Source: CAZDUS01 sp964609375 (GTDB lineage: Bacteria > Verrucomicrobiota > Kiritimatiellia > CAIKKV01 > CAITUY01). From it: a stretch of DNA of 32,261 nucleotides. Below, piece after piece: positions 14,367 through 22,177 of this stretch. The notes below the pieces were generated by a model. The model worked only from the letters and a program-made list of their open reading frames with translations, was not told where the DNA came from and searched no databases. The translations under genes were made by a program, and so were the position numbers. Location: the NCBI GenBank assembly GCA_964609375.1, contig CAZSSA010000014.1, positions 1-32,261 on the forward strand, written 5' to 3'. The number at the start of each line of letters is the position of its first letter. The first letter of the stretch is position 1.

Positions 14367-15902
14367 TCATTGGCGGTAATCGTTGGGGTCGATACCGAGG
14401 TGCTTGATGTGGTAATTGATGATGCGCTGTGTGGTCTGGAGATGGCGTGCGGCGGCGGCGGCGACACCGCGATGTCGCTTCAGGGCGTCCACAATTATCT
14501 CACGTTCAAAGGATTCCACCATGGTTTGCAGTGAGGCTCCTGCCTCAGGGAGCAGTGAAGTGTTGGTTGCCTCGCTCGTTTGCAGCGAGGGGGGGAGGGA
14601 ATAGCCGTGAACGACGTCATCCGTGGAGGTCAGGACTGCCCTTTCGATGCAGTTTTCCAGTTCGCGAACGTTACCGGGCCAATGGTAGGCCATCATCATA
14701 TTGATAGCGGTGGTGGAGATGCGTTTGATTTTTTTTCCGTATGTCTGGTTGTATTTTTGCAGGAAGTAATCGGCCAGCAGGAGAATGTCGGAGCGCCGCT
14801 CGCGGAGGGGAGGAAGGAGAATTGGGAAGACATTGAGACGATAATAGAGGTCTTCCCGGAAACGTCCGGATCGGATGGCATCTTCCAGGTTGCGGCTGGT
14901 GGCGGCGATGACCCGCACATTGATGGATAGGGTTTTGTCGCCGCCAACGCGTTCAAAGGATCGTTCCTGTAATACACGCAGGAGGCGCACCTGGACGGCA
15001 GGTGAGATGTCTCCAATTTCGTCCAGAAATAGTGAACCGCCGTTGGCCAGTTCGAACCGGCCCCGACGCTGCTGGGCGGCACCGGTGAAGGCGCCCTTTT
15101 CGTGGCCGAACAGTTCGCTTTCGATCAGGTTTTCGGGGAGAGCGGCGCAGTTGACACTGATGAAGGGGTTATGGCGTCGTGAGCTGCCGAAATGGATGGC
15201 CCGGGCAACGAGTTCCTTGCCGGTGCCTGATTCGCCGCGGATCAGCACGGTGGCTGTGCTATCGGCCACTTGGGCAACCTGATCGTACATTGCTCGCATT
15301 TCCTTGGAGTTTCCGATCAGGTTGTGAGGTTGATAACGGTCGCCCAATTGCCGGCGGAGGCGTTCGTTTTCGGCTTTCAGGCTTTCCTGTTCGTGCATTT
15401 GTTCGCGAATGCTGGCGACGGCTTCAGCAAGGAGATTCGCTACGATGACGAGGAAATCGAGATCTTTGGCCAGTGTCTCATCCGGGGCCGCTGGTCGGTT
15501 GATGCTGATGGTTCCAATGACCTGCCGATGGTGGAGGATAGGGACGCAGATAAAGGCGGCGCAGACATCCTTGCGGGCGCGGGTGCGGTTCAGGAAACGG
15601 GGGTCGTTACGGATATCCGGCACGATTTCCGGTTTTCCACGTTTGGCCACGCAGCCGGTGATGCCTTCGCCGATCCTGTACTGGCCTCGTTCCCGTTCAG
15701 CAGCGGTGAGTCCTCGTGAGGCCTCGATAACGAACACATCGGTATCAGGACTCCGAAGGGTAAGGGTGCCATACGACATGCCCATTTCCTTTTCCAGGAC
15801 GTCGAAGACTTCCTGGAGAAGGGTGGAAACTTCGCGGCGATGGGCCATGGCCTGCGAGATGTGGTAGAGGACTTTCAGTTCAACGGATTCACGTTTGTCC
15901 AT
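14367..15902 (-). CDS. Sigma54-dependent transcriptional activator with GAF sensor (NifA/NorR-like)
   Basis: A 511-residue bacterial enhancer-binding protein. An N-terminal GAF domain (about 20-165) would sense a small molecule, redox state or partner. The AAA+ ATPase has Walker A GESGTGKE (223-230), the sigma54-contacting GAFTGA loop (270-275) and Walker B LFLDEIGD (291-298). A C-terminal Fis-type helix-turn-helix (about 465-505) binds DNA. All parts needed to open sigma54 promoters are present. There is no receiver domain. The architecture is that of NifA, but no nif gene is in view, so the regulon is unknown. It lies 43 bases downstream of the multi-receiver gene on the same strand, suggesting an operon. 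No clear Shine-Dalgarno precedes ATG 15902. Confidence 0.93.
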   Translation of the reverse strand: MDKRESVELKVLYHISQAMAHRREVSTLLQEVFDVLEKEMGMSYGTLTLRSPDTDVFVIEASRGLTAAERERGQYRIGEGITGCVAKRGKPEIVPDIRNDPRFLNRTRARKDVCAAFICVPILHHRQVIGTISINRPAAPDETLAKDLDFLVIVANLLAEAVASIREQMHEQESLKAENERLRRQLGDRYQPHNLIGNSKEMRAMYDQVAQVADSTATVLIRGESGTGKELVARAIHFGSSRRHNPFISVNCAALPENLIESELFGHEKGAFTGAAQQRRGRFELANGGSLFLDEIGDISPAVQVRLLRVLQERSFERVGGDKTLSINVRVIAATSRNLEDAIRSGRFREDLYYRLNVFPILLPPLRERRSDILLLADYFLQKYNQTYGKKIKRISTTAINMMMAYHWPGNVRELENCIERAVLTSTDDVVHGYSLPPSLQTSEATNTSLLPEAGASLQTMVESFEREIIVDALKRHRGVAAAAARHLQTTQRIINYHIKHLGIDPNDYRQ

Positions 15903-15945
15903 ACGTTGCGTCTATCCAGGGGTTGTTACTGTCGTGTGGGGACCA

Positions 15946-17949
15946 TTAGTGGGGGCGTGAGAGGACTCGTTGGATTTCAATGCTGATGGGAGGGCGCCCC
16001 GCTGCTGAACGATCGGAGTTTTTGGGGAGCGCCACAATGGATTGAAGTTGTTCCAGCAGTGCCGTCGGTTTGAAGGGGTGAGAGATGCGTCCCTTGATAT
16101 TCAGCAGGCTGGCGGTATTCCCATTGTGAGGTTTTACCGAGGCGGTGACGACCTGAACGTTGTCAAAATTCGGAAGCTGGATCAGCCGTTCGGAAAAATC
16201 CTTGAGGGCGGCATCGGGTATGTCGAAATCCAGAATCATGCACTCCGGAGTGCGCTCTCGAAAACGGTTGAGGGCATCCTGAAAGCCGTGGGCGAGGACA
16301 ACATTACATCCGGTTTGCTGGTACAAGACGGTGCCGGCAATAAGCAATTGAGGAATGCTTTGGTCGACCACCATGACGGTAAAGGCATTGGAGGAGTGTG
16401 AATGTTCCCGTCGGGAAAGGGAGCGCCGCAGATTGGTCATGAAGCTGGAGGCTACCAGGGGTTTGAGGGCATAATCGCTGACGCCGAGTTCCAGGGCGTG
16501 AGTGACGTACTCCTCATCGGAGGCAAGGATCAGGATGTGAAGACGGCTCAGTTTGGCGGATTCACGAACTGATTTAATCAGTTGCCTGGCGCCATCGTCC
16601 GGCATGCTGTCGTCGATGATGAGCATGTTGAAAGCGCTTTTGCCCAATTGATCCAAAGCGTCCTGAGTACTCGGTAGCGCGACGACTTCAATATGATCCT
16701 TTTCGATGATTTGAGTGATTGCCCGTTCGAGAGCGGGGTCGCCGACGCACAAGGCGATCCGTGCTACTCGCTGGGAGGATGGGATGACATCGGAAATGAT
16801 GTTGAATGAATTGGTCCGGTTGGCGCATCCGAATTTTGCCTGAAACAAATAGCCTTCGACCTGGGCGGCGACATCGGCGAAGACATCGCTTGGGCGCAGG
16901 ATTGAGAACCCTGCGCAAGCCTGGATAAGAATTGTTTTTCCATTCGGCTTTGTCACCTTGTGCCGGTTGAAGATGGTCAGTACTTTTTCCAGAGCGCTGT
17001 TGACGCCGAAGTGGTCTTCGCCGGGAAAAGTGACGGCGAACTCTGAACGTCCCCAGCGAGCAACGACATCGGTGGTCCGGAAAGACGACGAAAGAATGGA
17101 GCCGAGACGCCGGATAAGATCATCAATGGTTTCGCTAGCGCACTCCTGACTAATCATGTCAAAATCGCAAATGCCGATGAGCGCCAGAGACAGGGGCTCA
17201 TCCTTTTGTTTTGCCATCGCCTGATGACTCTCGCAGGCTTCAATGAAGGCTGCCCGATTCTGCAAGCCGCTGAGCGGGTCACGCCGGGATGGACGGCCAT
17301 GCTCGAAAAGGCGCTTTGACCGGGTGGCGATGAATTCGGATATGGCATGGGAATCAACGGGTTTATTGAAATAGGCGTCGGCTTCATGAACCAGTGAAGG
17401 AGGGGTGTTGGCATCGGCGTGTTGGGGGAGGATTGCCACAATGGGCATGGCGGCGGTTGATGAATTAGAGCGCAGTTCGGGGATGAGAAGGAGGCCGTCT
17501 TCGCCGGAAAGAACAGAGTCGACGACGAGAAAAGATGGTGGATTATCCTTCATGCATTGACGTGCAACCGTTGTTGTGTTGCATGCGAAAACGGTATGGC
17601 CGCGAGCCTCGAAAGCGGTGCTTAAGGAGTTGCGCAGCGGGGTATCGGCCGACAACAGGAGAATGGAAAAACGTTGAGGTTCTTGGTGGGCGAATTCAAG
17701 CCGCATGCGGGTAATGAGCGTTCGAAGCCGGTCGGTCAAGTCAGCGGGTGTGGCCTCTTCGACGTCCCGGGCGAGTTTTGCCAGTTCTTCTGTCTTGTTC
17801 AGTTCGCAGGATGCCCGGAGCGTTGCGGCCATACGTCTAACGGTGGTTGCAGCCTGAGGATCAGTATCCAGTGCCTGTAGCGCCAACCGAAGGGCGTCAA
17901 TACGATGTCCAAAATTGATTGTTGATTTGTTTTCGGTTTGCTTAGTCAC
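15946..17949 (-). CDS. Multi-domain response-regulator scaffold: pseudo-HPt, REC, degenerate GGDEF, REC, REC
   Basis: A 667-residue soluble signalling protein. Residues 20-70 resemble an HPt domain (VRRMAATLRAS, then EELAKLARDVEEA), but the phospho-accepting His position is Ala42. REC1 (about 93-210) has D144 and K196. A GGDEF-type domain (about 222-385) starts DPLSGLQNRAAF, but its active-site signature reads GRSEF (300-304), so diguanylate cyclase activity is unlikely. REC2 (about 397-510) has D446 and K497. REC3 (about 522-640) has D574 and K627. Each receiver seems to lack one residue of the usual acidic pair. The start is GTG 17949 with AAAGG upstream. No histidine kinase is nearby. A role as phospho-input scaffold for the downstream sigma54 activator is inference. 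Confidence 0.85.
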   Translation of the reverse strand: MTKQTENKSTINFGHRIDALRLALQALDTDPQAATTVRRMAATLRASCELNKTEELAKLARDVEEATPADLTDRLRTLITRMRLEFAHQEPQRFSILLLSADTPLRNSLSTAFEARGHTVFACNTTTVARQCMKDNPPSFLVVDSVLSGEDGLLLIPELRSNSSTAAMPIVAILPQHADANTPPSLVHEADAYFNKPVDSHAISEFIATRSKRLFEHGRPSRRDPLSGLQNRAAFIEACESHQAMAKQKDEPLSLALIGICDFDMISQECASETIDDLIRRLGSILSSSFRTTDVVARWGRSEFAVTFPGEDHFGVNSALEKVLTIFNRHKVTKPNGKTILIQACAGFSILRPSDVFADVAAQVEGYLFQAKFGCANRTNSFNIISDVIPSSQRVARIALCVGDPALERAITQIIEKDHIEVVALPSTQDALDQLGKSAFNMLIIDDSMPDDGARQLIKSVRESAKLSRLHILILASDEEYVTHALELGVSDYALKPLVASSFMTNLRRSLSRREHSHSSNAFTVMVVDQSIPQLLIAGTVLYQQTGCNVVLAHGFQDALNRFRERTPECMILDFDIPDAALKDFSERLIQLPNFDNVQVVTASVKPHNGNTASLLNIKGRISHPFKPTALLEQLQSIVALPKNSDRSAAGRPPISIEIQRVLSRPH

Positions 17950-17985
17950 GGTAGCAACCTTTCATCGTCATGTGGTGCCAGTGCT

Positions 17986-18005
17986 TGCCGCCCCATTCTG
18001 CGGCA
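17986..18005. other. Inverted repeat in the leader of the response-regulator gene
   Basis: TGCCGC (17986-17991) and GCGGCA (18000-18005) form a perfect 6-bp stem with an 8-base loop, 37 bases upstream of the GTG start. No T-tract follows on either strand. It could be an operator half-site pair or an mRNA hairpin. Confidence 0.3.
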
Positions 18006-18062
18006 GCCCACTGTGGTTATCATTGCACAGGAATGGTGATGTAATCAACAAGAGATAACATA

Positions 18063-18090
18063 TTGTCGACAACCCGGCGTCTGCTAGACT
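18063..18090 (+). promoter_or_regulatory. Possible promoter with palindromic -35 for the MFS-HEAT gene
   Basis: TTGTCG (18063-18068), 16 bases, then TAGACT (18085-18090), each four of six to consensus. The -35 lies inside the perfect 10-bp palindrome TTGTCGACAA (18063-18072), which could be an operator. The start would be near 18097. Confidence 0.35.
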
Positions 18091-18112
18091 ATCACTTTGA
18101 GGCAACCGGAGA

Positions 18113-20584
18113 ATGCGTGTGCAGGAGATGATGATGGGTGAGCGAGTGACAGCAAGTGGGAAACCATTGACGGATAAGGCGGTTGACCGCGGGTTACGTC
18201 TGAACATAATGGCGGGTAGTCTGGGGATGATGTGGGGCGCGATCGTGGGTGGTATGCCGCTGACGATGTTCATGAATGCCATTGGTGCCAGCGGGGTGTC
18301 GATTGGGATGACGGTTACCGTGCAGCAGTTGGCCATGGCGGCGCAGATTCCAGCGGCGGTGATGGCGGAGCGACTAACCCGCCGCAAAGTTGTTTTTGTA
18401 GTGGCCACGCTGGCGCATCGACTGTTGTGGTTTATTCCCGCGATACTGCCCCTGGTGTTAGGGGGGGACTCGCCCTATTTGGTGGCTGCGGTTGTCGTGG
18501 CCGTGATGATCAGCGGGACGTTGGCTCAACTGGGGGGGCCAGCCTGGTGGAGCTGGATGGCTGATCTGGTCCCGTCTGAGCGACGGGCCAGATTCTGGGC
18601 ATTTCGACATAGTTTTGTTTCAGTGGCGAGTTTGATTGCCGTAATTGCCTCCGGTTTTATTCTGGATGCTTTTCCGGACCCCAGGACCCCTGGAGGATCA
18701 TTTGTTGGTTTTGCGATTGTATTCACGTTTGCGGCGTTTATGGGGTCGGCAGATATCATTCTGCATTTATGGGTTCCCGAGCCGAAGACGGAGGGGCGCG
18801 GTGGTGGCAGCGGGGTCATGTCCCGTATTCTGGAGCCATTCAAGAGCCGGGATTTTCTTTGGCTGACGGCGGCAATGGGGATTTGGACATTTTCGATCGG
18901 ACTGGTGGGGCAATTTGGATTGGTATACCTGAGGGAGGTTTATCATGTCGGGTATTCAGCGATGGCGGCACTGATGATCGCGGGGACCCTTGGTGGTTCG
19001 GTAGCGGGGATTCTGTGGGGATATGTCATTGACCGGGTTGGGGCTCGTAATTTTGGCGCGATCATGATGATGGTGGCGCCGCTGATGGGGTTGTTCTGGT
19101 TTTTCATTAAAGATGCCGTTGTGACGATACCCTTGCCATTTTTCAACAATCCTGTTGTCTACCAGCCTTTGCTGTTGCTTACCGTGGGGGGCTTTTTTGG
19201 CGGGTTGTTTTATTCAGGTGTGGCGCTGTCGCAAATCAGTTTATTGTCTGCGTTGTCGCCCGTGAAGGGGCGGACAATGGCGATGGCGGTGCATTGGTCC
19301 GTGGTGGGGCTTCTAGGGGCGACAGGTCCCGTCTCCGGAGGGTTGGTGTTGGATTGGGTTCACTCGCATCCGATCAAGTGGATTATGCCGACGGGGACTC
19401 TGTTCGGTTTTTTCCATATTCTGGTGCTGCTGCAAATTGGGGTGGTGTGGTTGATTGCGGTGCGGGCAATGTTGCAAGTGCGGCAGAGGGAAGGGGAGAT
19501 GTCCTTTCGGGCGGCGCTGGCCAGTTTGCAGTTTTCGAATCCACTGCGGGTCCTTCCCGGAATATACAATATTTACACGATGCTGGCTTCCACCTCGCGG
19601 GGCGGGCGTGTGGATGCCGTGCGGCGTCTTGGTGAAGATCGGATGCGGATTGCCGTCAAGGATTTGATCTGCCAGTTGGATGATCCCTCAACGGATGTAA
19701 GGGAGGAGGCAACGATTGCCCTGGGTCGGATAGGAAGTGCAGATGCTGTGGAGGCATTGCTGGCGAAATTTGACGATCCGAACGCGGATATTGCGCCACA
19801 AATTGCACGCGCCTTGAGGCACTCGCACAATCGACAGGCGGTGGACGCGTTGATTCGTCGTCTGGCTGATCCGGATCGGGAGACGGTGGCTGAAAGTGTC
19901 CGTGCTCTGGGTGAGATTGGTGATGACCGGGCGCGGGAGCCGTTGTTAAAGGTTTTGGAGGAAAGTGGTGATGCCAAATTGGTGTCTGCTTCCAGTGAAG
20001 CGCTGGCTCGTCTGGGGGAAATGGCGGCGGTGTACGAGATTTTTCCGCGCATGAATGCCACCCATAATCCGGTGTTGAAGCGGTCGTTGGCAGTAGCCGC
20101 CGGGGATTTGCTGGGGGCCCCGGGTGAATTTTACCGTATATTGGTGAAAGAGCAGCGGGGGCGCGGAAGTGGAGTTGATCAATTGATGTCGGAGATTCGC
20201 GATGCCATTGCTGGCATCGAGAGCAGGGGGTTGCCTGAACAGTCCGCCATGTTGCGGGGGCGGCTTGAGTGTCTGTATGAGGCCCATCTTGCAGGGAAGT
20301 CATCGTTGGAAGTAGAAATCCTTTTTGATCTGGCGTTAAGACTGGCGGCGATATGCTATGGTTTGCAGTATGGCGTGGATGTTCCGGCGCTGGTCGAAAC
20401 GATCATCTGGCATGATCCGAAGTTTGGGGTGGGTGTCTGGTATCTCGAATTGCTGCGTGAGGCCAGCGAGAACCACAAAGAGCGAAAGCCCGATCCAACG
20501 GAAGTCTTGTTGGGAATGTATGTCCTCTCCCAGTGGCGACCGCGTGAGAGGGCTAGATCGGGGGACCGCGCTAACGGCGAGTGA
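18113..20584 (+). CDS. MFS transporter fused to C-terminal HEAT repeats
   Basis: An 823-residue protein of unusual architecture. Residues about 28-452 form a hydrophobic major facilitator domain with roughly 12 membrane segments and a cytoplasmic-loop motif WMADLVPSERRARFW. Residues about 498-640 form PBS-lyase-type HEAT repeats, such as VREEATIALGRIGSADAVEA and ESVRALGEIGDDRAREPL. The last 180 residues are an unassigned, probably helical cytoplasmic region. The substrate cannot be told from sequence. HEAT repeats usually bind proteins, so the tail may regulate or anchor the carrier. The start is ambiguous: ATG 18113 has GGAG one base away, GTG 18119 has it at seven, and ATG 18134 has AGGAG at six. 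It is divergent from the response-regulator operon. Confidence 0.88.
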   Translation: MRVQEMMMGERVTASGKPLTDKAVDRGLRLNIMAGSLGMMWGAIVGGMPLTMFMNAIGASGVSIGMTVTVQQLAMAAQIPAAVMAERLTRRKVVFVVATLAHRLLWFIPAILPLVLGGDSPYLVAAVVVAVMISGTLAQLGGPAWWSWMADLVPSERRARFWAFRHSFVSVASLIAVIASGFILDAFPDPRTPGGSFVGFAIVFTFAAFMGSADIILHLWVPEPKTEGRGGGSGVMSRILEPFKSRDFLWLTAAMGIWTFSIGLVGQFGLVYLREVYHVGYSAMAALMIAGTLGGSVAGILWGYVIDRVGARNFGAIMMMVAPLMGLFWFFIKDAVVTIPLPFFNNPVVYQPLLLLTVGGFFGGLFYSGVALSQISLLSALSPVKGRTMAMAVHWSVVGLLGATGPVSGGLVLDWVHSHPIKWIMPTGTLFGFFHILVLLQIGVVWLIAVRAMLQVRQREGEMSFRAALASLQFSNPLRVLPGIYNIYTMLASTSRGGRVDAVRRLGEDRMRIAVKDLICQLDDPSTDVREEATIALGRIGSADAVEALLAKFDDPNADIAPQIARALRHSHNRQAVDALIRRLADPDRETVAESVRALGEIGDDRAREPLLKVLEESGDAKLVSASSEALARLGEMAAVYEIFPRMNATHNPVLKRSLAVAAGDLLGAPGEFYRILVKEQRGRGSGVDQLMSEIRDAIAGIESRGLPEQSAMLRGRLECLYEAHLAGKSSLEVEILFDLALRLAAICYGLQYGVDVPALVETIIWHDPKFGVGVWYLELLREASENHKERKPDPTEVLLGMYVLSQWRPRERARSGDRANGE

Positions 20585-20680
20585 TGAGTCAGCGATTAAA
20601 AAAGCGTTGATGTGGTCTGGAGACAAGTATCGGCAAAAAAAGAGTTGCGATGGAATACGGGGAAACATTAAGGATGACGC

Positions 20681-21310
20681 ATGGATGATCCGACATCAAA
20701 AAACAGAATAGGCATATTGGGAGGAACCTTTAATCCCGTTCACATGGGGCATTTGATTCTTGCCCAGGATGCGCTTGAGCAGTTTGAGTTGAGCAAGGTT
20801 GTTTTCATGCCGTGCGCCTGCCCGCCTCACAAATCTGTCCGCGATTTGATCCCCGCCGAGCATCGTGCGGCGATGTTGGAAGCGGCGATTGAGGGGGATT
20901 TGCGGTTTCAAGTGTCACGGGATGAGATCGAGCGGGACGGCATTTCTTATACGATTGACACGGCAAGGGCAATGAAACTGCAGTATCCGGAGTCTGAGAT
21001 CGTGTTTGTTATCGGTTCCGATTCGTTGATGGAGCTTCATTTATGGAAAGAAATTAACGCCTTGTTGGAGGTATGCCGATTTGTGACCTTGACGAGGCCG
21101 GGTGCTGATTATGAGGCCTTGATGAAGGCTGATTTGAGACTTTCGCCTGAATGGAGCGACCGTTTGCGTGAGCATGTGAGGGTTGGGCACACCCTAAGCA
21201 TTTCCTCGACGGACATCCGATATCGGGTGGCGGAAGGGATGTCGATACGTTATCTTGTGCATCCGGCTGTGGAAATGTACATTACTGAGCATTCGCTTTA
21301 CAGGAGATGA
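20681..21310 (+). CDS. nadD: Nicotinate-nucleotide adenylyltransferase NadD
   Basis: A 209-residue cytoplasmic enzyme that adenylates nicotinate mononucleotide with ATP to deamido-NAD in NAD biosynthesis. The nucleotidyltransferase signature GGTFNPVHMGHL spans 14-25, with the catalytic HxGH at 21-24. The second ATP-binding motif SISSTDIR lies near the C-terminus, and VIGSDSLMELHLW is the usual central motif. The length is normal. AAGGA six bases before ATG 20681 is a good ribosome binding site. rsfS follows with one shared AGGAG region, as in many genomes where nadD and rsfS are paired. Confidence 0.97.
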   Translation: MDDPTSKNRIGILGGTFNPVHMGHLILAQDALEQFELSKVVFMPCACPPHKSVRDLIPAEHRAAMLEAAIEGDLRFQVSRDEIERDGISYTIDTARAMKLQYPESEIVFVIGSDSLMELHLWKEINALLEVCRFVTLTRPGADYEALMKADLRLSPEWSDRLREHVRVGHTLSISSTDIRYRVAEGMSIRYLVHPAVEMYITEHSLYRR

Positions 21311-21315
21311 GTCCA

Positions 21316-21651
21316 ATGGAGAGTATTGATATGGTGCATCAGGCGAGAGAGGCGCTCTTGTCCAAAAAAGGGGCTGAGATCGTTGTTCTTGATGTTCGTG
21401 ATCTTTCGCCGGTGACGGATTTTTATATCATTGCATCAGGCGCCACGGCTCCCCAGCTCAAGGCAATGACGAGTGCGGTTACCCGCCAATTCAAGGAAGC
21501 GGGGGTTCATCATTTCCGGAAGTCGGGAGTCCCGGATGACGGATGGGTGGTTCTGGACTATGTTGATGTGGTTATCCACATTTTTCTTCAAGAAGTGAGG
21601 GACTACTACGCCATAGAAGAGTTGTGGGCTGACGCTCCTCGTATGAATTAG
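21316..21651 (+). CDS. rsfS: Ribosomal silencing factor RsfS
   Basis: A 111-residue protein of the RsfS/Iojap family, which binds ribosomal protein uL14 on the large subunit and blocks subunit joining when nutrients are short. Typical segments are VVLDVRDLSPVTDFYIIASG, WVVLDYVDVVIHIF and VRDYYAIEELWADAP. AGGAG at 21302-21306 is nine bases from ATG 21316. The upstream in-frame ATG 21307 overlaps the nadD stop but would have no spacing to that site, so 21316 is preferred; the difference is three residues. The last 80 bases overlap the convergent anti-sigma gene, and this strand holds the conserved sequence. Confidence 0.95.
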   Translation: MESIDMVHQAREALLSKKGAEIVVLDVRDLSPVTDFYIIASGATAPQLKAMTSAVTRQFKEAGVHHFRKSGVPDDGWVVLDYVDVVIHIFLQEVRDYYAIEELWADAPRMN

Positions 21652-22177
21652 GTGTCTCGTCCTCTTCTGCGAATTCCACGTACATTCCTTGAGTCATGAG
21701 GATTTGTTGAGCTAACTCATCGATATTCAAGCGCGATGTTTGATGGTCGTCCCATTGATTTATCCACTGTTCCGGATCGGTGAAGGCGAGAATAATATCA
21801 GAGAATTCAGCGAGTCGGGCGCTTGTCGGCGGCAGGATAGGTTGGGTCCTGGTGTGGACGTTGTGCATCAACAGCCAAAGTCCGAGGCAAATGACGAGGG
21901 TGGCGGCAATCTTCATTAGAGAGCGTGGAAGTTGTCTGAAGGAAGCCGGAAAGGGTATGGGGTGATGAGTGGATTTCTTAAGGATGCCGGTTACCACGGC
22001 ATCGGGTGCGTCGATTCTGTTTGCAATGAAGACGCTTTGCATGGCGGCAAGATGTTGCGCGAATGCGCGGCAATTGGCGCATTGGCTGACATGGTGTTGG
22101 AGTTTGACGGATTGACGGGCCGAGAGTTCGCCCGTTGATTCCAAAAGAATATACTGTTCAATGGTATTACAGTTCAT
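21572..22177 (-). CDS. Zinc-finger anti-sigma factor, single-pass membrane protein
   Basis: A 201-residue protein with an N-terminal zinc-binding anti-sigma domain (H29-x3-C33-x2-C36, HVSQCANC). One transmembrane helix lies at about 89-105 (IAATLVICLGLWLLM), followed by a periplasmic C-terminal part rich in Asp and Glu. Such proteins hold a cognate ECF sigma factor inactive at the membrane until an envelope signal arrives. Its ATG overlaps the sigma gene TGA by four bases, so the pair is coupled. The final 26 codons lie antisense to the conserved end of rsfS, so the C-terminal tail is probably a read-through extension. The inducing signal is unknown. Confidence 0.88.
   Translation of the reverse strand: MNCNTIEQYILLESTGELSARQSVKLQHHVSQCANCRAFAQHLAAMQSVFIANRIDAPDAVVTGILKKSTHHPIPFPASFRQLPRSLMKIAATLVICLGLWLLMHNVHTRTQPILPPTSARLAEFSDIILAFTDPEQWINQWDDHQTSRLNIDELAQQILMTQGMYVEFAEEDETPNSYEERQPTTLLWRSSPSLLEEKCG

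Noticed and set aside
14367..15902. Calling the activator nifA and inferring nitrogen fixation
   Set aside because: GAF-AAA-Fis architecture is shared by many regulators, and no nif gene is visible.
17950..18112. TGGCAC upstream of the response-regulator gene as a sigma54 -24 element
   Set aside because: The required GC at the -12 position is absent at the right spacing (GACGA instead of TTGCA).
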